From Bacillota bacterium (GTDB lineage Bacteria; Bacillota; Clostridia; Acetivibrionales; DSM-1351): 64,000 bases of DNA. The stretch lies in assembly GCA_023439045.1 (NCBI GenBank), contig JAEXOY010000045.1, positions 62,001 to 126,000 on the forward strand, written 5' to 3'. Each line of letters starts with the position of its first letter. The stretch's first letter is position 1. The translations under genes were made by a program, and so were the position numbers. Shown one piece after another: positions 15,540 through 24,432 of the stretch. Under the pieces are notes generated by a model. That model ran no database searches and was not told the DNA's origin. It saw nothing but the letters and a program-made list of their open reading frames with translations.

Positions 15540-17066
15540 TTAGTTAGTAATTATGCCTTCTCCAATTTCACTAATAGATCTATTAATAGCATTGAGATAT
15601 GCCTTAACACTTGCCTCAATAATATCTGTGCTTACGCCCTTACCCATAAATACACTTCCTCCACTAGCTACCTTTACTGTAACCTCACCTAATGCATCCT
15701 TACCCTCAGTAACTGCTCGAAGACCATAGTCCACAAGCTCTACCTTAACTCCTGTCGCACGTTCAATTGCATTGAATGCTGCGTCAACAGGTCCGTCCCC
15801 GGTAGCTGCTTCTGTTATAATCTCATCTTCCCTCTTGATACTTACCGTAGATGTAGAAATCATCTTGTTACCGCTGTTTATTTGGAAGCTGTCTATCGAG
15901 AATATTTCAGGAATAGAAATATTTTCTCCAACCAGCGCCTCAATATCCTTGTCAGTAACAACCTTCTTTTTATCCGCTAAATCCTTGAATTTATCAAAAG
16001 CTTGGCGTATTTCTTCAGGGGTAAGCGCATAGCCCATTTCCTTCAATCTATCCTCAAAAGCATGCTTGCCTGAGAGTTTTCCGAGCACCATTCTGTTCTG
16101 TCCTACGCCTACAGATTCAGGTGTCATTATTTCGTAAGTGCTCTTTTCTGAAAGCACACCATGCTGGTGTATGCCCGACTCATGAGCAAATGCGTTTGCA
16201 CCTACAATTGCCTTGTTGGGCTGTACATTTACACCAGTGAGACTAGAAACAAGCCTACTTGTTCTATATATTTGAGTAGTATCAATGTTGTGAGTCAAAT
16301 CATAATAATCCCGTCTGGTGTTTATGCCCATTATAATTTCTTCAACAGCTGCGTTTCCGGCTCTTTCCCCAAGGCCATTAACAGTACATTCTACCTGTGT
16401 TGCACCACTTTCTATAGCAGCTAAGGAATTCGCTACTGCCAAGCCAAGGTCATTATGGCAATGTACACTTATTTCTGCCTTATCAATATTGGGTACATTT
16501 GAACGTATATTTCTTATAAGAGTGCTAAACTCAATTGGTGTGGAATATCCAACGGTATCTGGAATATTAACAACAGTAGCTCCTGCGTTAATAACCGCCT
16601 CCACTACCCTGTACAAGAATTCCGGTCTTGTTCTGCTTGCATCTTCAGCAGAAAATTCTACGTCACTGCAATAGTTTTTTGCATACTTGACCATAGCTAC
16701 AGCACGGTCTAGTACCTCTTGTTCACTCATTCTTAGTTTGTATTTCATGTGTATATCACTTGTTGCAATAAAAGTATGAATTCTAGGTGACTGTGCGTAC
16801 TTTACAGCTTCCCATGCTCTATCTATATCCTTGTCAACAGCGCGGCATAGGCTGGCAATGGTTGCATCCTTTATATTCTTCGCTAGCATTCTGATAGACT
16901 CAAAGTCTCCAGGTGAAGCAATCGCGAATCCACCCTCTATAACATCAACTCCCAAGCGTACAAGCTGTTTGGCAATCTCCATCTTTTCGGGAAGGTTCAA
17001 ATTAACCCCTGGTGTTTGTTCGCCATCTCTTAAGGTTGTGTCAAAAATCCTAATGTTTCTAGCCAT
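15540..17066 (-). CDS. leuA: 2-isopropylmalate synthase
   Basis: A 508-residue enzyme that condenses 2-ketoisovalerate and acetyl-CoA, the first step of leucine synthesis. Key motifs are FDTTLRDGEQTPGVNL (~10), HCHNDLGLAVANS (~200), NGLGERAGNAA, AHESGIHQHG (~285), and the C-terminal LeuA dimer allosteric domain. The ATG at 17066 is preferred since it is seven bases from TAGGGGGT; the ATG at 17072 is too close. It lies downstream of ilvC in the same orientation. The 176-bp gap before it shows no clear terminator. Confidence 0.95.
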   Translation of the reverse strand: MARNIRIFDTTLRDGEQTPGVNLNLPEKMEIAKQLVRLGVDVIEGGFAIASPGDFESIRMLAKNIKDATIASLCRAVDKDIDRAWEAVKYAQSPRIHTFIATSDIHMKYKLRMSEQEVLDRAVAMVKYAKNYCSDVEFSAEDASRTRPEFLYRVVEAVINAGATVVNIPDTVGYSTPIEFSTLIRNIRSNVPNIDKAEISVHCHNDLGLAVANSLAAIESGATQVECTVNGLGERAGNAAVEEIIMGINTRRDYYDLTHNIDTTQIYRTSRLVSSLTGVNVQPNKAIVGANAFAHESGIHQHGVLSEKSTYEIMTPESVGVGQNRMVLGKLSGKHAFEDRLKEMGYALTPEEIRQAFDKFKDLADKKKVVTDKDIEALVGENISIPEIFSIDSFQINSGNKMISTSTVSIKREDEIITEAATGDGPVDAAFNAIERATGVKVELVDYGLRAVTEGKDALGEVTVKVASGGSVFMGKGVSTDIIEASVKAYLNAINRSISEIGEGIITN

Positions 17067-17242
17067 AAACATACCCCCTACATTCTCACATTCATAATTG
17101 TCTAACTTGTCTAAAAAAATAATTAAAATTAATACTGGGCTTATGCCCTCTCTTTTATATTTATATGTACTTTATAATTACTGCTACGGCCTCAGGAGAC
17201 CAGTCTTGCTGGCCTTCCGAGTGTCGCAAAACAGAAAAATGC

Positions 17243-18238
17243 TTATTTCTTCAGCCAGCTCATCATCTTTCTAAGCTCAGCCCCAACAACTTCTACCTGA
17301 TGTTCAGTCTCATTTCTTCTCATTGCCAAGAAATTCGCTCTTCCACCAGCATTATTCTCTATTATCCAATTTGAAGCAAACTTGCCATCCTGTATTTCCT
17401 TAAGTACCTGCTTCATTTCTTTTCTTGTTTCATCGGTGATAATTCTCTTGCCTGTTACATAATCTCCGTACTCAGCAGTATCACTGATTGAATATCTCAT
17501 GTATCCAAATCCGCCTTGATTGATTAGATCTACAATGAGCTTCATTTCATGCACACACTCAAAGTACGCTATTTCTGGCTGATAACCTGCATTAACCAAG
17601 GTTTCAAAGCCTGCCTTCATCAGCTCTGTAACACCACCGCAAAGAACTGCCTGCTCACCAAAGAGGTCAGTTTCTGTCTCTTCACGGAATGATGTTTCAA
17701 GTATACCCGCTCTGCCCGCACCAATTCCCTGTGCATATGCAAGAGCGTAGTCCTTTGCTTTACCTGAAGCGTCCTGGTGGATAGCTATCAAGGCAGGTAC
17801 GCCTCTTCCCTCTGTGTACTGGCTTCTTACTGTGTGGCCCGGTCCCTTTGGTGCAACCATAATTACATCTACATCTGCTGGTGGCACTATCAGGTTGTAA
17901 ACGATATTGAAGCCGTGGGCGAACATTATTACATCACCTGCTTTAAGGTTTGGAGCTATGCTCTCATCGTAAATAGCCTTCTGAGTTTGGTCTGGTGTAA
18001 GAATCATTATAAAATCTGCAGCCTTAGCAGCTTCAGCTGTATCCATTACCTTTAGTCCAGCAGCCTCAGCTTCTTTTCTCTTTGCTGATGTGCTTGTGAG
18101 ACCAACTACTACATTAACTCCGCTATCCTTTAAATTCTGCGCATGTGCGTGTCCCTGACTTCCATAACCAATGATTGCTACTGTCTTTCCCTCTAATAGC
18201 TTTAAATTGCAATCGCTATCATAATACATCTTTGCCAT
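17243..18238 (-). CDS. ilvC: Ketol-acid reductoisomerase
   Basis: A 331-residue class I enzyme that converts acetolactate and acetohydroxybutyrate to dihydroxy acids for valine/leucine and isoleucine. It has an NADP-binding Rossmann loop GYGSQGHAHAQN (~25-36), ILTPDQTQ, AHGFNI (~105), and the C-terminal knotted domain with KMELIVDL-like EMKLIVDLINQGG. The ATG at 18238 (MAKMYYDSDCN) has SD AGGAGG nine bases upstream and matches the usual start of clostridial IlvC; an ATG two codons earlier is too near the SD. Confidence 0.96.
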   Translation of the reverse strand: MAKMYYDSDCNLKLLEGKTVAIIGYGSQGHAHAQNLKDSGVNVVVGLTSTSAKRKEAEAAGLKVMDTAEAAKAADFIMILTPDQTQKAIYDESIAPNLKAGDVIMFAHGFNIVYNLIVPPADVDVIMVAPKGPGHTVRSQYTEGRGVPALIAIHQDASGKAKDYALAYAQGIGAGRAGILETSFREETETDLFGEQAVLCGGVTELMKAGFETLVNAGYQPEIAYFECVHEMKLIVDLINQGGFGYMRYSISDTAEYGDYVTGKRIITDETRKEMKQVLKEIQDGKFASNWIIENNAGGRANFLAMRRNETEHQVEVVGAELRKMMSWLKK

Positions 18239-18261
18239 ACTCATTACCTCCTAATTTCGTC

Positions 18262-18412
18262 TAATCTATATGTTAAAACTTGACTACCTAATGAAACTAA
18301 ACTTGACTACCTAATAAAATTAAACTTTACTGCCTAATGAATTAACTTAACTACCTCATTTGTTAACCTTCACTACCCACTTTAATTAATCCTCACTACC
18401 TACCTTAATGTG
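18262..18412. repeat. Degenerate ~23-bp tandem repeat at the 3' end of ilvN
   Basis: Six imperfect copies of 21-24 bp. On the minus strand the units begin AGGTAGT-GAGGATTAATTAA and continue GGGTAGTGAAGGTTAAC, GGTAGTTAAGTTAATTCATTA, GGCAGTAAAGTTTAATTTTA, and two of GGTAGTCAAGTTTAG-type. The first unit includes the last codons of ilvN (GlySerGluAsp) and its stop, so the array seems to have arisen by tandem copying of the gene end. It fills the ilvN-ilvC gap. Confidence 0.7.
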
Positions 18413-18892
18413 CTTGCTGCCTCTTTCAATAGCTATTGTTCCAGTTCTGACAATTTCCTTTATTCCAAACTGTCTTAGCATATCCTCTAAAGCATTGACC
18501 TTTTGAACACCACCCGACGCTTCAACTGTAAGAGTATTCTTTGATACATCCACTATATTTGCTCTAAAAACCTCAACCAGCTGAATAATTTCTCCTCTGG
18601 TTTCGGCATTTGCATTTACCTTAATGAGTGCTAACTCTCTGCTAACAGAATCATCTGGCTCAAGCTTTTTTATCTTGATTACATCAATGAGCTTGTTTAG
18701 TTGCTTGCTCACCTGCTCTACAGTGTATTCGTCTCCGTCAACAACTATTGTCATTCTAGAAATGTCAGGATTTTCTGTCACTCCTACAGCAAGGCTATCA
18801 ATATTAAACCCACGTCTGCTAAACAAGCCTGCTACTCTAGACAGAACCCCTGAATGATTTTCTACTAGTACGGAAAGAGTATGCTTCGCCAT
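18386..18892 (-). CDS. ilvN: Acetolactate synthase, small regulatory subunit
   Basis: A 168-residue regulatory subunit with an N-terminal ACT domain (HTLSVLVENHSGVLSRVAGLFSRRGFNI), the site of valine feedback control, and the conserved C-terminal ALS-SS domain. It pairs with the catalytic subunit encoded 82 bp upstream. The length fits the family. The final residues KVGSED overlap the repeat array. Some annotations call this gene ilvH. Confidence 0.95.
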   Translation of the reverse strand: MAKHTLSVLVENHSGVLSRVAGLFSRRGFNIDSLAVGVTENPDISRMTIVVDGDEYTVEQVSKQLNKLIDVIKIKKLEPDDSVSRELALIKVNANAETRGEIIQLVEVFRANIVDVSKNTLTVEASGGVQKVNALEDMLRQFGIKEIVRTGTIAIERGSKHIKVGSED

Positions 18893-18974
18893 ATTTTTTT
18901 CCTCCTTTTAATTGACCTTGACCTATTTATTACTATTAATTATATCTCACATTTTTAAGATTTGCTTACTTAAG

Positions 18975-20591
18975 TTACACTGTGTATTCCTCTGGATCAA
19001 CAATGCACTCCAATACATACGTTTCATCATTTTCAAAGAACCTATCTAAGCACTCTTTTACCCCAGTATTATTGGTAACTTTTTCGCCTTTAAATCCATA
19101 TGCCTTTGCAAGTGCAACAAAATCCGGATTATGCTCCATAAATACCTGGGAGTATCTGCTTGAATGACGGTTTTTCTGTAATTCTCGAACCATTCCCAGC
19201 CTTGAGTTATTAAATATTACTATTTTAATACCAACACCGCACTGCTTAATGGTCCCAAGCTCGGGCATAGACATTTGGAAGCTTCCATCTCCTGCTACTA
19301 CCACAACGGTATTTTGAGGGTTGCCCAGCTTCGCTCCAAGTCCTGCTGGTAGTCCATAGCCCATTGTTCCAAGCCCTCCTGATGTAATGAAGGTCCCAGG
19401 TGCTCTTGCAATAAAGTTATTTGCTGCCCATATCTGATTTTGTCCTACCTCTGTTGCAACTATATCATTGGGCCTTAACCTGTGCGATAACTCTTTTATA
19501 AACAATCTTGGATTAACTGTTCTTCCATTGTCCTCTTCTGCCTTTTTGCGCTTCCAGTGCTCAGCTTGTTCTACCCATTTTGTAGTATCTCCTGGTGTAA
19601 CCATTTCATAAACCTGCTCTAGAACCAGCTTTGAATCGCCAACAACAGGTATGGTTGCATTGATATTTTTACCTATCTCGGCAGGATCAATATCTATATG
19701 TACTATAGTAGCTCTTTCTGATAACCTCTCAGCGGTGCTCATCGCTCTGTCACCCACTCTAGCACCTATAATTATGAGTAAATCAGCTTCATTGATAGCT
19801 CTGTTTGCAGCATATACTCCATGTGAGCCAAGCATTCCAAGGTTTAGTTGGTGTTCCCCTGATATTGCCCCTATACCCATCAGCGTTGTTACAACGGGTA
19901 TACTGCATTTATCAACTAGTTTGGTTAGAATATCTGTTGCACCCGAGATAATTATTCCCCCTCCTGCACATATAACAGGAGCTTTAGCGTTTGTAATTGC
20001 AGTGGCAATTTTCTTAATTTGCTGAGGATGTCCCCTATAATTTGGCTTATAGCCTTTAATATCTATATTTTGTGGATAGGAGAAGTTAAGTTCCTCTCTT
20101 TGTATATCCACCGGTATATCAATAAGCACTGGGCCGGGTCTTCCGGTAGATGCTATATGAAATGCCTCCTTGATAATACGGGGCAGCTCCTTTACATCCT
20201 TGACCAAATAGTTATGCTTACAAAACGGAGACGTTGCTCCTGTTATATCAACCTCTTGGAAAACATCTCTTCCAATGAGCTCTGAAGAAACCTGACCGGT
20301 AATTGCAACCATTGGAACAGAGTCAAGATAGGCTGTTGCAATACCTGTAATAAGGTTTGTAGCTCCGGGGCCTGAGGTTGCTACACATACACCCGTTTTA
20401 CCTGAAACTCTGGCATAACCGCTAGCTGCATGGGCTGCACCCTGCTCATTTCTTGTCAAAACATGTGTTATGTTAGAATCCAGAAGAGCATCATAAAACG
20501 GACAAATTGCCGCACCCGGATATCCAAATATAGTAGTGACTTCTTCTTTTTCCAATGCCTTAATTATTGCCTGCGCACCTGTCAGCTTCAT
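18975..20591 (-). CDS. ilvB: Acetolactate synthase, catalytic subunit
   Basis: A 538-residue thiamine-diphosphate enzyme making 2-acetolactate or 2-aceto-2-hydroxybutyrate. It has the N-terminal FGYPGAAICPFYDAL region with the conserved cofactor Glu in TRNEQGAAHAASGYAR (~47), the central FAD-binding domain (GARVGDRAMS), and the C-terminal ThDP motif GDGSFQM to FNN (~430-460). It is the first gene of the ilvB-N-C-leuA-cimA operon behind the T-box leader. It is slightly shorter than many IlvB proteins, but complete. Confidence 0.96.
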   Translation of the reverse strand: MKLTGAQAIIKALEKEEVTTIFGYPGAAICPFYDALLDSNITHVLTRNEQGAAHAASGYARVSGKTGVCVATSGPGATNLITGIATAYLDSVPMVAITGQVSSELIGRDVFQEVDITGATSPFCKHNYLVKDVKELPRIIKEAFHIASTGRPGPVLIDIPVDIQREELNFSYPQNIDIKGYKPNYRGHPQQIKKIATAITNAKAPVICAGGGIIISGATDILTKLVDKCSIPVVTTLMGIGAISGEHQLNLGMLGSHGVYAANRAINEADLLIIIGARVGDRAMSTAERLSERATIVHIDIDPAEIGKNINATIPVVGDSKLVLEQVYEMVTPGDTTKWVEQAEHWKRKKAEEDNGRTVNPRLFIKELSHRLRPNDIVATEVGQNQIWAANNFIARAPGTFITSGGLGTMGYGLPAGLGAKLGNPQNTVVVVAGDGSFQMSMPELGTIKQCGVGIKIVIFNNSRLGMVRELQKNRHSSRYSQVFMEHNPDFVALAKAYGFKGEKVTNNTGVKECLDRFFENDETYVLECIVDPEEYTV

Positions 20592-20639
20592 TTGCCGCCC
20601 TCCTTTATCTGAATTTAATCAAAACTCACATGTATATAT

Positions 20640-20921
20640 GGTTATAAAAAACCCCTCGCTCCTGCTATGTGCAGGGACGAGGGGACAACTCCACCGTGGT
20701 ACCACCCTGATTTAATGCATAAAACATGCATTCTCAGTAAACGCTTTTTTGCGTTCAAAGCTGTAACGTTGCTACCGCCAGTGCCTATTCGTGATTTGAA
20801 TTCAACACCGGTTCTCAGGAATGAGCTATACATGTATCCTCTGTGGCAACTTTCACCTACCGCTGCCTCTCTAAAACAAAAAGGAAAACATCTTTATTCC
20901 GTCATCAAATATTTCGTATTA
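20640..20921 (-). ncRNA. T-box leader of the ilv-leu-cimA operon, probable isoleucine type
   Basis: The minus-strand leader contains the invariant T-box antiterminator core GGGTGGTACCACGG (complement of about 20694-20707), then a terminator with arms CCCCTCG and CGAGGGG and a T6 run (20645-20684). Upstream, stem I elements are visible: AGAGAGGCAGCGG, GGTGAAA and the AATAGGCACTGGCGG segment. An ATC triplet (20793-20795) followed by A lies where the specifier is expected, indicating tRNA-Ile sensing. Uncharged tRNA would favour antitermination and expression of the operon. The specifier is assigned by eye without folding. Confidence 0.9.
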
Positions 20922-20927
20922 ATGGTA

Positions 20928-20956
20928 ATTATAGCATCAAAGAAAGTTACCGTCAA
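20928..20956 (-). promoter_or_regulatory. Promoter of the T-box ilv operon
   Basis: On the minus strand TTGACG (20951-20956), a 17-bp spacer and TATAAT (20928-20933) form a near-consensus promoter. Transcription would start near 20921, immediately ahead of the T-box stem I. Confidence 0.85.
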
Positions 20957-21024
20957 TAATTGGAGATTAACGATTTCTGACCAGTTTTGGGTGATGATTT
21001 TCACGTTTTTTGAACAAACTCTTC

Positions 21025-21477
21025 CTATCTTCGTTCCTTAAAAAAATTTGTTAGAATCTGTCCGCATGGCTCAAACAGGACACCATAAGCCACATCCACC
21101 TGATGGTTGAACTCCTTTACTCTGAAGAGATCTACTACCGAGCCGGCTGCGCCGGCCTTCCGATCCATCGCGCCAATATACAGATTGGGCACCCTGGCCT
21201 GTATTATAGCTCCTGCACACATCGGGCATGGCTCAAGGGTAACATACATAGAGCACTCATCTAATCTCCACGCCCCAAGCACTTCCGACGCGATGCGGAT
21301 TACCTCAATTTCAGCATGCGAGGTAGCATCGTGCTTCTTCTCTTTAAGATTATGTGCTCTTGCAATTATTTCTCCATCCTTTACAATGACGGCACCTATG
21401 GGAGCCTCCCCCATTTCAAAGGCCTTTTGGGCTTCTTTAAGTGCTTCATTCATAAAGCTTTCATGATACGTCAGCAT
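21025..21477 (-). CDS. tadA: tRNA adenosine(34) deaminase TadA
   Basis: A 150-residue zinc-dependent deaminase converting A34 to inosine in the tRNA-Arg(ACG) anticodon. It shows ALKEAQKAFEMGEAPIGAVIV (~8-28), the HAE zinc/proton-shuttle motif (TSHAEIEVI, ~54), and PCPMCAGAI (~84) with two zinc cysteines. The C-terminus ends FFKERR. The ATG at 21477 (LTYHESF) has SD AAAGGAG six bases upstream; the longer frame would add an atypical 23-residue extension. Monocistronic. Confidence 0.93.
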   Translation of the reverse strand: MLTYHESFMNEALKEAQKAFEMGEAPIGAVIVKDGEIIARAHNLKEKKHDATSHAEIEVIRIASEVLGAWRLDECSMYVTLEPCPMCAGAIIQARVPNLYIGAMDRKAGAAGSVVDLFRVKEFNHQVDVAYGVLFEPCGQILTNFFKERR

Positions 21478-21786
21478 TTTGGCTCCTTTGCTTATTAAGT
21501 CTACTACAGTCCATATACTGCATTTTTTAAGCAGGACAATTTCCATTATGAGTATGCTAGCTCTAAGTATATTACATCAAATACTGCATTCTTCCCTAAA
21601 TTTATATAGAAATTATATCATACTATCAATAAATGTTTTGGTAAATCATTTGTTTACATAGGGTACACTTGATATATCTTCTCTGAAACTATATATCAAA
21701 TTAATTAGAATATATCCCCCGCCTTAGTTTAATAACCTTCCACTTGTGATATAATACCATGTAAATGTACAAGTATTTTTTTCATG

Positions 21787-21880
21787 ATTATCAATAACTT
21801 AAATTGCATTATTATCAATGATTATAAGTAATTATTATCAATAACTATTGTTAATCAGCATTAATATTGATACCGATTAT
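21787..21880. repeat. Degenerate tandem repeat, about 3-4 x 23 bp
   Basis: Units at 21787-21810, 21811-21833 and 21834-21856 each begin ATTATCAAT and vary after it; a fourth, more decayed unit follows. They lie just upstream of the radical SAM gene. The core ATTATCAATAA also occurs in the repeat at 3839-3884. The rest of the 445-bp gap after tadA shows nothing recognisable. Confidence 0.6.
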
Positions 21881-21922
21881 TATTTATTATTACCTATTAT
21901 ATATAATTGAGGCTTGGATTAA

Positions 21923-22834
21923 ATGAAACGCTTTAAAAAGGTTTATGTAGAAATTACAAATATATGCAATCTCAGATGCAGTTTTTGCCCTGAAACCAAC
22001 AGAGCAAAAAAGCTTATGGGCATTGATGAATTCTCCTATATAGTCAGCCAAATAAAACCTTTTACTGACTATATCTATTTTCATTTAATGGGTGAGCCAT
22101 TTCTGAATATAAATTTAGGTGCTATGCTTGATATTTGCAATGAAACCGGTCTTAAAGTGAACATTACAACAAACGGAACACTTATAAATAAAGTCTCTGA
22201 TGCTCTGTTAAATGCACCAGCTCTCCGGAAGGTAAGCTTTTCGCTACACAGCTTCGAGGCAAACTGCCAAGGCATCAAGCAGGAAGAGCAGTGCGCTGAA
22301 AATTACTCCTCTGCCGAGCGGATACCTGGCCTTAGCAACTACCTATCCCCTATTCTAGACTTCGTTAACTGTGCTGCCAAAAGGGGTATCATATGTGAGC
22401 TCAGATTGTGGAACCAAAACTCTGATAACAGCAGTCTTAACAATACTATACTGCATACTATTCAGGCAAGAATTAATACCGATATTGATATAGCTACACA
22501 ACTTTCTATAAAACCTGAATTAAAGCTTACCAAGAATATATATGTTGGAATGGGAGAGAAATTTGACTGGCCTGATATAAATATTGATACCATTAGTAAA
22601 GAAGGTTTTTGCTATGGGCTGCGTGACCAAATAGGAATACTTGTTGATGGTACTGTTGTACCCTGCTGCCTAGACAGCGAGGGCACTATAGAACTGGGCA
22701 ATATTTTTAAGCAACCTATCTCAGACATAATAGCTTCAGATAGGGCAACCGCAATATATGAAGGCTTCTCAAACAGAATGGCAAAAGAGGAGCTGTGCCA
22801 AAAGTGCGGCTATGCGGGCAGGTTTTCAAAATAA
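21923..22834 (+). CDS. Radical SAM protein with SPASM-like C-terminus
   Basis: A 303-residue radical S-adenosylmethionine enzyme. Near the N-terminus EITNICNLRCSFC gives the CxxxCxxC cluster motif (~15-22). MGEPFLN (~57-63) and ITTNGTLI (~85) are the SAM-binding GGE-like and strand motifs. The C-terminus has a second cysteine set (FCYGL, PCCLDSEG, CQKCGYAG), as in SPASM/twitch domains that hold an auxiliary cluster. Such enzymes modify peptides or act as anaerobic sulfatase-type maturases, but no precursor peptide or partner is evident nearby. Only a weak SD (TTGAGG) precedes the ATG. Confidence 0.8.
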   Translation: MKRFKKVYVEITNICNLRCSFCPETNRAKKLMGIDEFSYIVSQIKPFTDYIYFHLMGEPFLNINLGAMLDICNETGLKVNITTNGTLINKVSDALLNAPALRKVSFSLHSFEANCQGIKQEEQCAENYSSAERIPGLSNYLSPILDFVNCAAKRGIICELRLWNQNSDNSSLNNTILHTIQARINTDIDIATQLSIKPELKLTKNIYVGMGEKFDWPDINIDTISKEGFCYGLRDQIGILVDGTVVPCCLDSEGTIELGNIFKQPISDIIASDRATAIYEGFSNRMAKEELCQKCGYAGRFSK

Positions 22835-22837
22835 ACT

Positions 22838-22861
22838 GTTACTATTTATTTAGATAGTAAC
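22838..22861 (+). terminator. Hairpin after the radical SAM gene
   Basis: A perfect 8-bp stem (GTTACTAT / ATAGTAAC) with an 8-base loop, four bases after the stop codon. It has no T-run, so it is a weak terminator candidate between two convergent genes. Confidence 0.35.
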
Positions 22862-22943
22862 TCCAGAAAATGTTCTAAATAAATACCTAGCAAAGGAAAG
22901 CTCTACATATAGATACCAGGCACATTCTATAAAAAGCAGATAC

Positions 22944-24077
22944 CTAGATACTCTCAATGAAGCCTTTAATAAAATGAAGCGCAACGCCAAGTGGAACAGC
23001 CCTTTTAGGGTACTGGCTGAGCTTCAGATAGTCCACATTGCTTTCATTGATATTGTTATATGCAACGAAGTTCTGTAGTTGCGGAATATATGGCTCAAGA
23101 TACTGAGACATAGCTCCGCCGATAATAATATCACAATCCATTGACATGCGTATGTTATTAACCGCCACTGAAAGATGCTTTAGAAAATCATTTAATAAAT
23201 GTTTATAACGCTCATCTCCAGATGCAACCCCATTGAAGAATTCGTCTACAGTTATACCCAAATCATCACTAATTCTTTTAGAGGAACAATATGCCTCAAG
23301 GCATCCCTGCTTTCCGCACTTACAACGCAAACCATCCGGCACAATACATATGTGGCCAAACTCCGCACTGCGATGATTGTCCCCCGAATAGGGCACACCA
23401 TTTACAAATAATGCCCCACCCACTCCATTTTCAAGCGAAATATAAGCCATATTGCCATGCTTTGGCCGTGCACACCACTCAGCAAACCCTGCGCTTGTAG
23501 CATCATTTTCAACATAAACTTTGTATGGTATGTTCCTTGTAAGCATTTTTAAGCTTTTACTTTTCAAATCTAGAGTAGGTGCCATAACTATTTCTTGCTT
23601 AATTATATCAATTATGGCGGGAATAGCTATTCCTACCCCTAATAATTTCTTTCTATCGAGCTTAAATTCATCGAGGAACGCCTCTAGGTTATCCGCAATA
23701 AACAGCCCTAGGTCTTCAATCTCGCCCAACACAAATTTTGCAGTCTTCTTATAGGCTATTTCCTGGAGCTTCAAATCAGCAGCTATAAAGCTCAGACTGC
23801 TTTCATTTAATGAAATACCAACAGAGAAACGAATGCTTTGGTTAATAATAATACCTTTTGCTCTTCTACCACCAGTTGATGGTACTACCCCTGAATAGCA
23901 AATCAGCCCTGCTTCTAGTAACTCTGCAAGATTCTGATGTACTGTCGGCAAGCTAAGAGATAAGTCGTTAGCTATCGCTTGCTTGGTTTTGGGACAATCT
24001 GAGTCATATATATATTTAAAAATACTATTCCTTGTCTGTCTTCTTCTCTCAGTAGCTGTATCGGTTAAATTTAACAT
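22944..24077 (-). CDS. ROK-family transcriptional regulator (second xylose-type repressor)
   Basis: A 377-residue ROK regulator. The N-terminal winged HTH has TKQAIANDLSLSLPTVHQNLAELLEAGLI (~33-60) and GGRRA. The ROK domain follows, with LGVGIAIPAI (~145), EFGHI and the zinc motif CKCGKQGCLEAY (~245-256). It is transcribed divergently from xylB across 355 bp, so control of the xylB-DUF4867-isomerase operon is likely. The sugar sensed is unknown; xylose is the simplest guess, but the FucI-like enzyme leaves room for another sugar. Confidence 0.85.
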   Translation of the reverse strand: MLNLTDTATERRRQTRNSIFKYIYDSDCPKTKQAIANDLSLSLPTVHQNLAELLEAGLICYSGVVPSTGGRRAKGIIINQSIRFSVGISLNESSLSFIAADLKLQEIAYKKTAKFVLGEIEDLGLFIADNLEAFLDEFKLDRKKLLGVGIAIPAIIDIIKQEIVMAPTLDLKSKSLKMLTRNIPYKVYVENDATSAGFAEWCARPKHGNMAYISLENGVGGALFVNGVPYSGDNHRSAEFGHICIVPDGLRCKCGKQGCLEAYCSSKRISDDLGITVDEFFNGVASGDERYKHLLNDFLKHLSVAVNNIRMSMDCDIIIGGAMSQYLEPYIPQLQNFVAYNNINESNVDYLKLSQYPKRAVPLGVALHFIKGFIESI

Positions 24078-24294
24078 ATTACCTCACACTTTTGTAAAAG
24101 TTGTTTTCTAATGTTTTGAATTTATTTTAACATTATTGCCGAGAAAGTCAATAATTAATATGTTAATGCATAAATTTTAGTTAGATATATTATAATTTTA
24201 AACCAATTTTTACATAATTAAAAGTTCGCAAAAATGCTTTGAAAGTCTTGCTCTGCATGTAAAAATGGTCAATTTTATATATCGCAAATTATTA

Positions 24295-24386
24295 TTGACA
24301 GCCATCACTAAACGTTATATCATAAATTTATAGACTTTTATAAACATATTTTATAAATGTATTTTACGGAAATAATTAATTATTTC
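24295..24386 (+). promoter_or_regulatory. xylB operon promoter and palindromic operator candidate
   Basis: TTGACA (24295-24300), a 17-bp spacer and TATCAT (24318-24323) form a strong promoter. An 18-bp perfect palindrome (GAAATAATTAATTATTTC, 24369-24386) lies about 40 bp downstream of the expected start, in the leader. It is a plausible roadblock operator for the divergent ROK regulator. The remaining 24078-24294 is AT-rich with nothing else clear. Confidence 0.6.
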
Positions 24387-24432
24387 ACAAGCATTTTGCA
24401 ATATTTTTGCATTAAAATGAAGGAGGTCTTGT

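Noticed and set aside
21784..21831. Possible precursor peptide before the radical SAM gene
   Set aside because: The only short frame (15 codons) lies wholly in the AT-rich tandem repeat, lacks an SD, and has no conserved-looking core.
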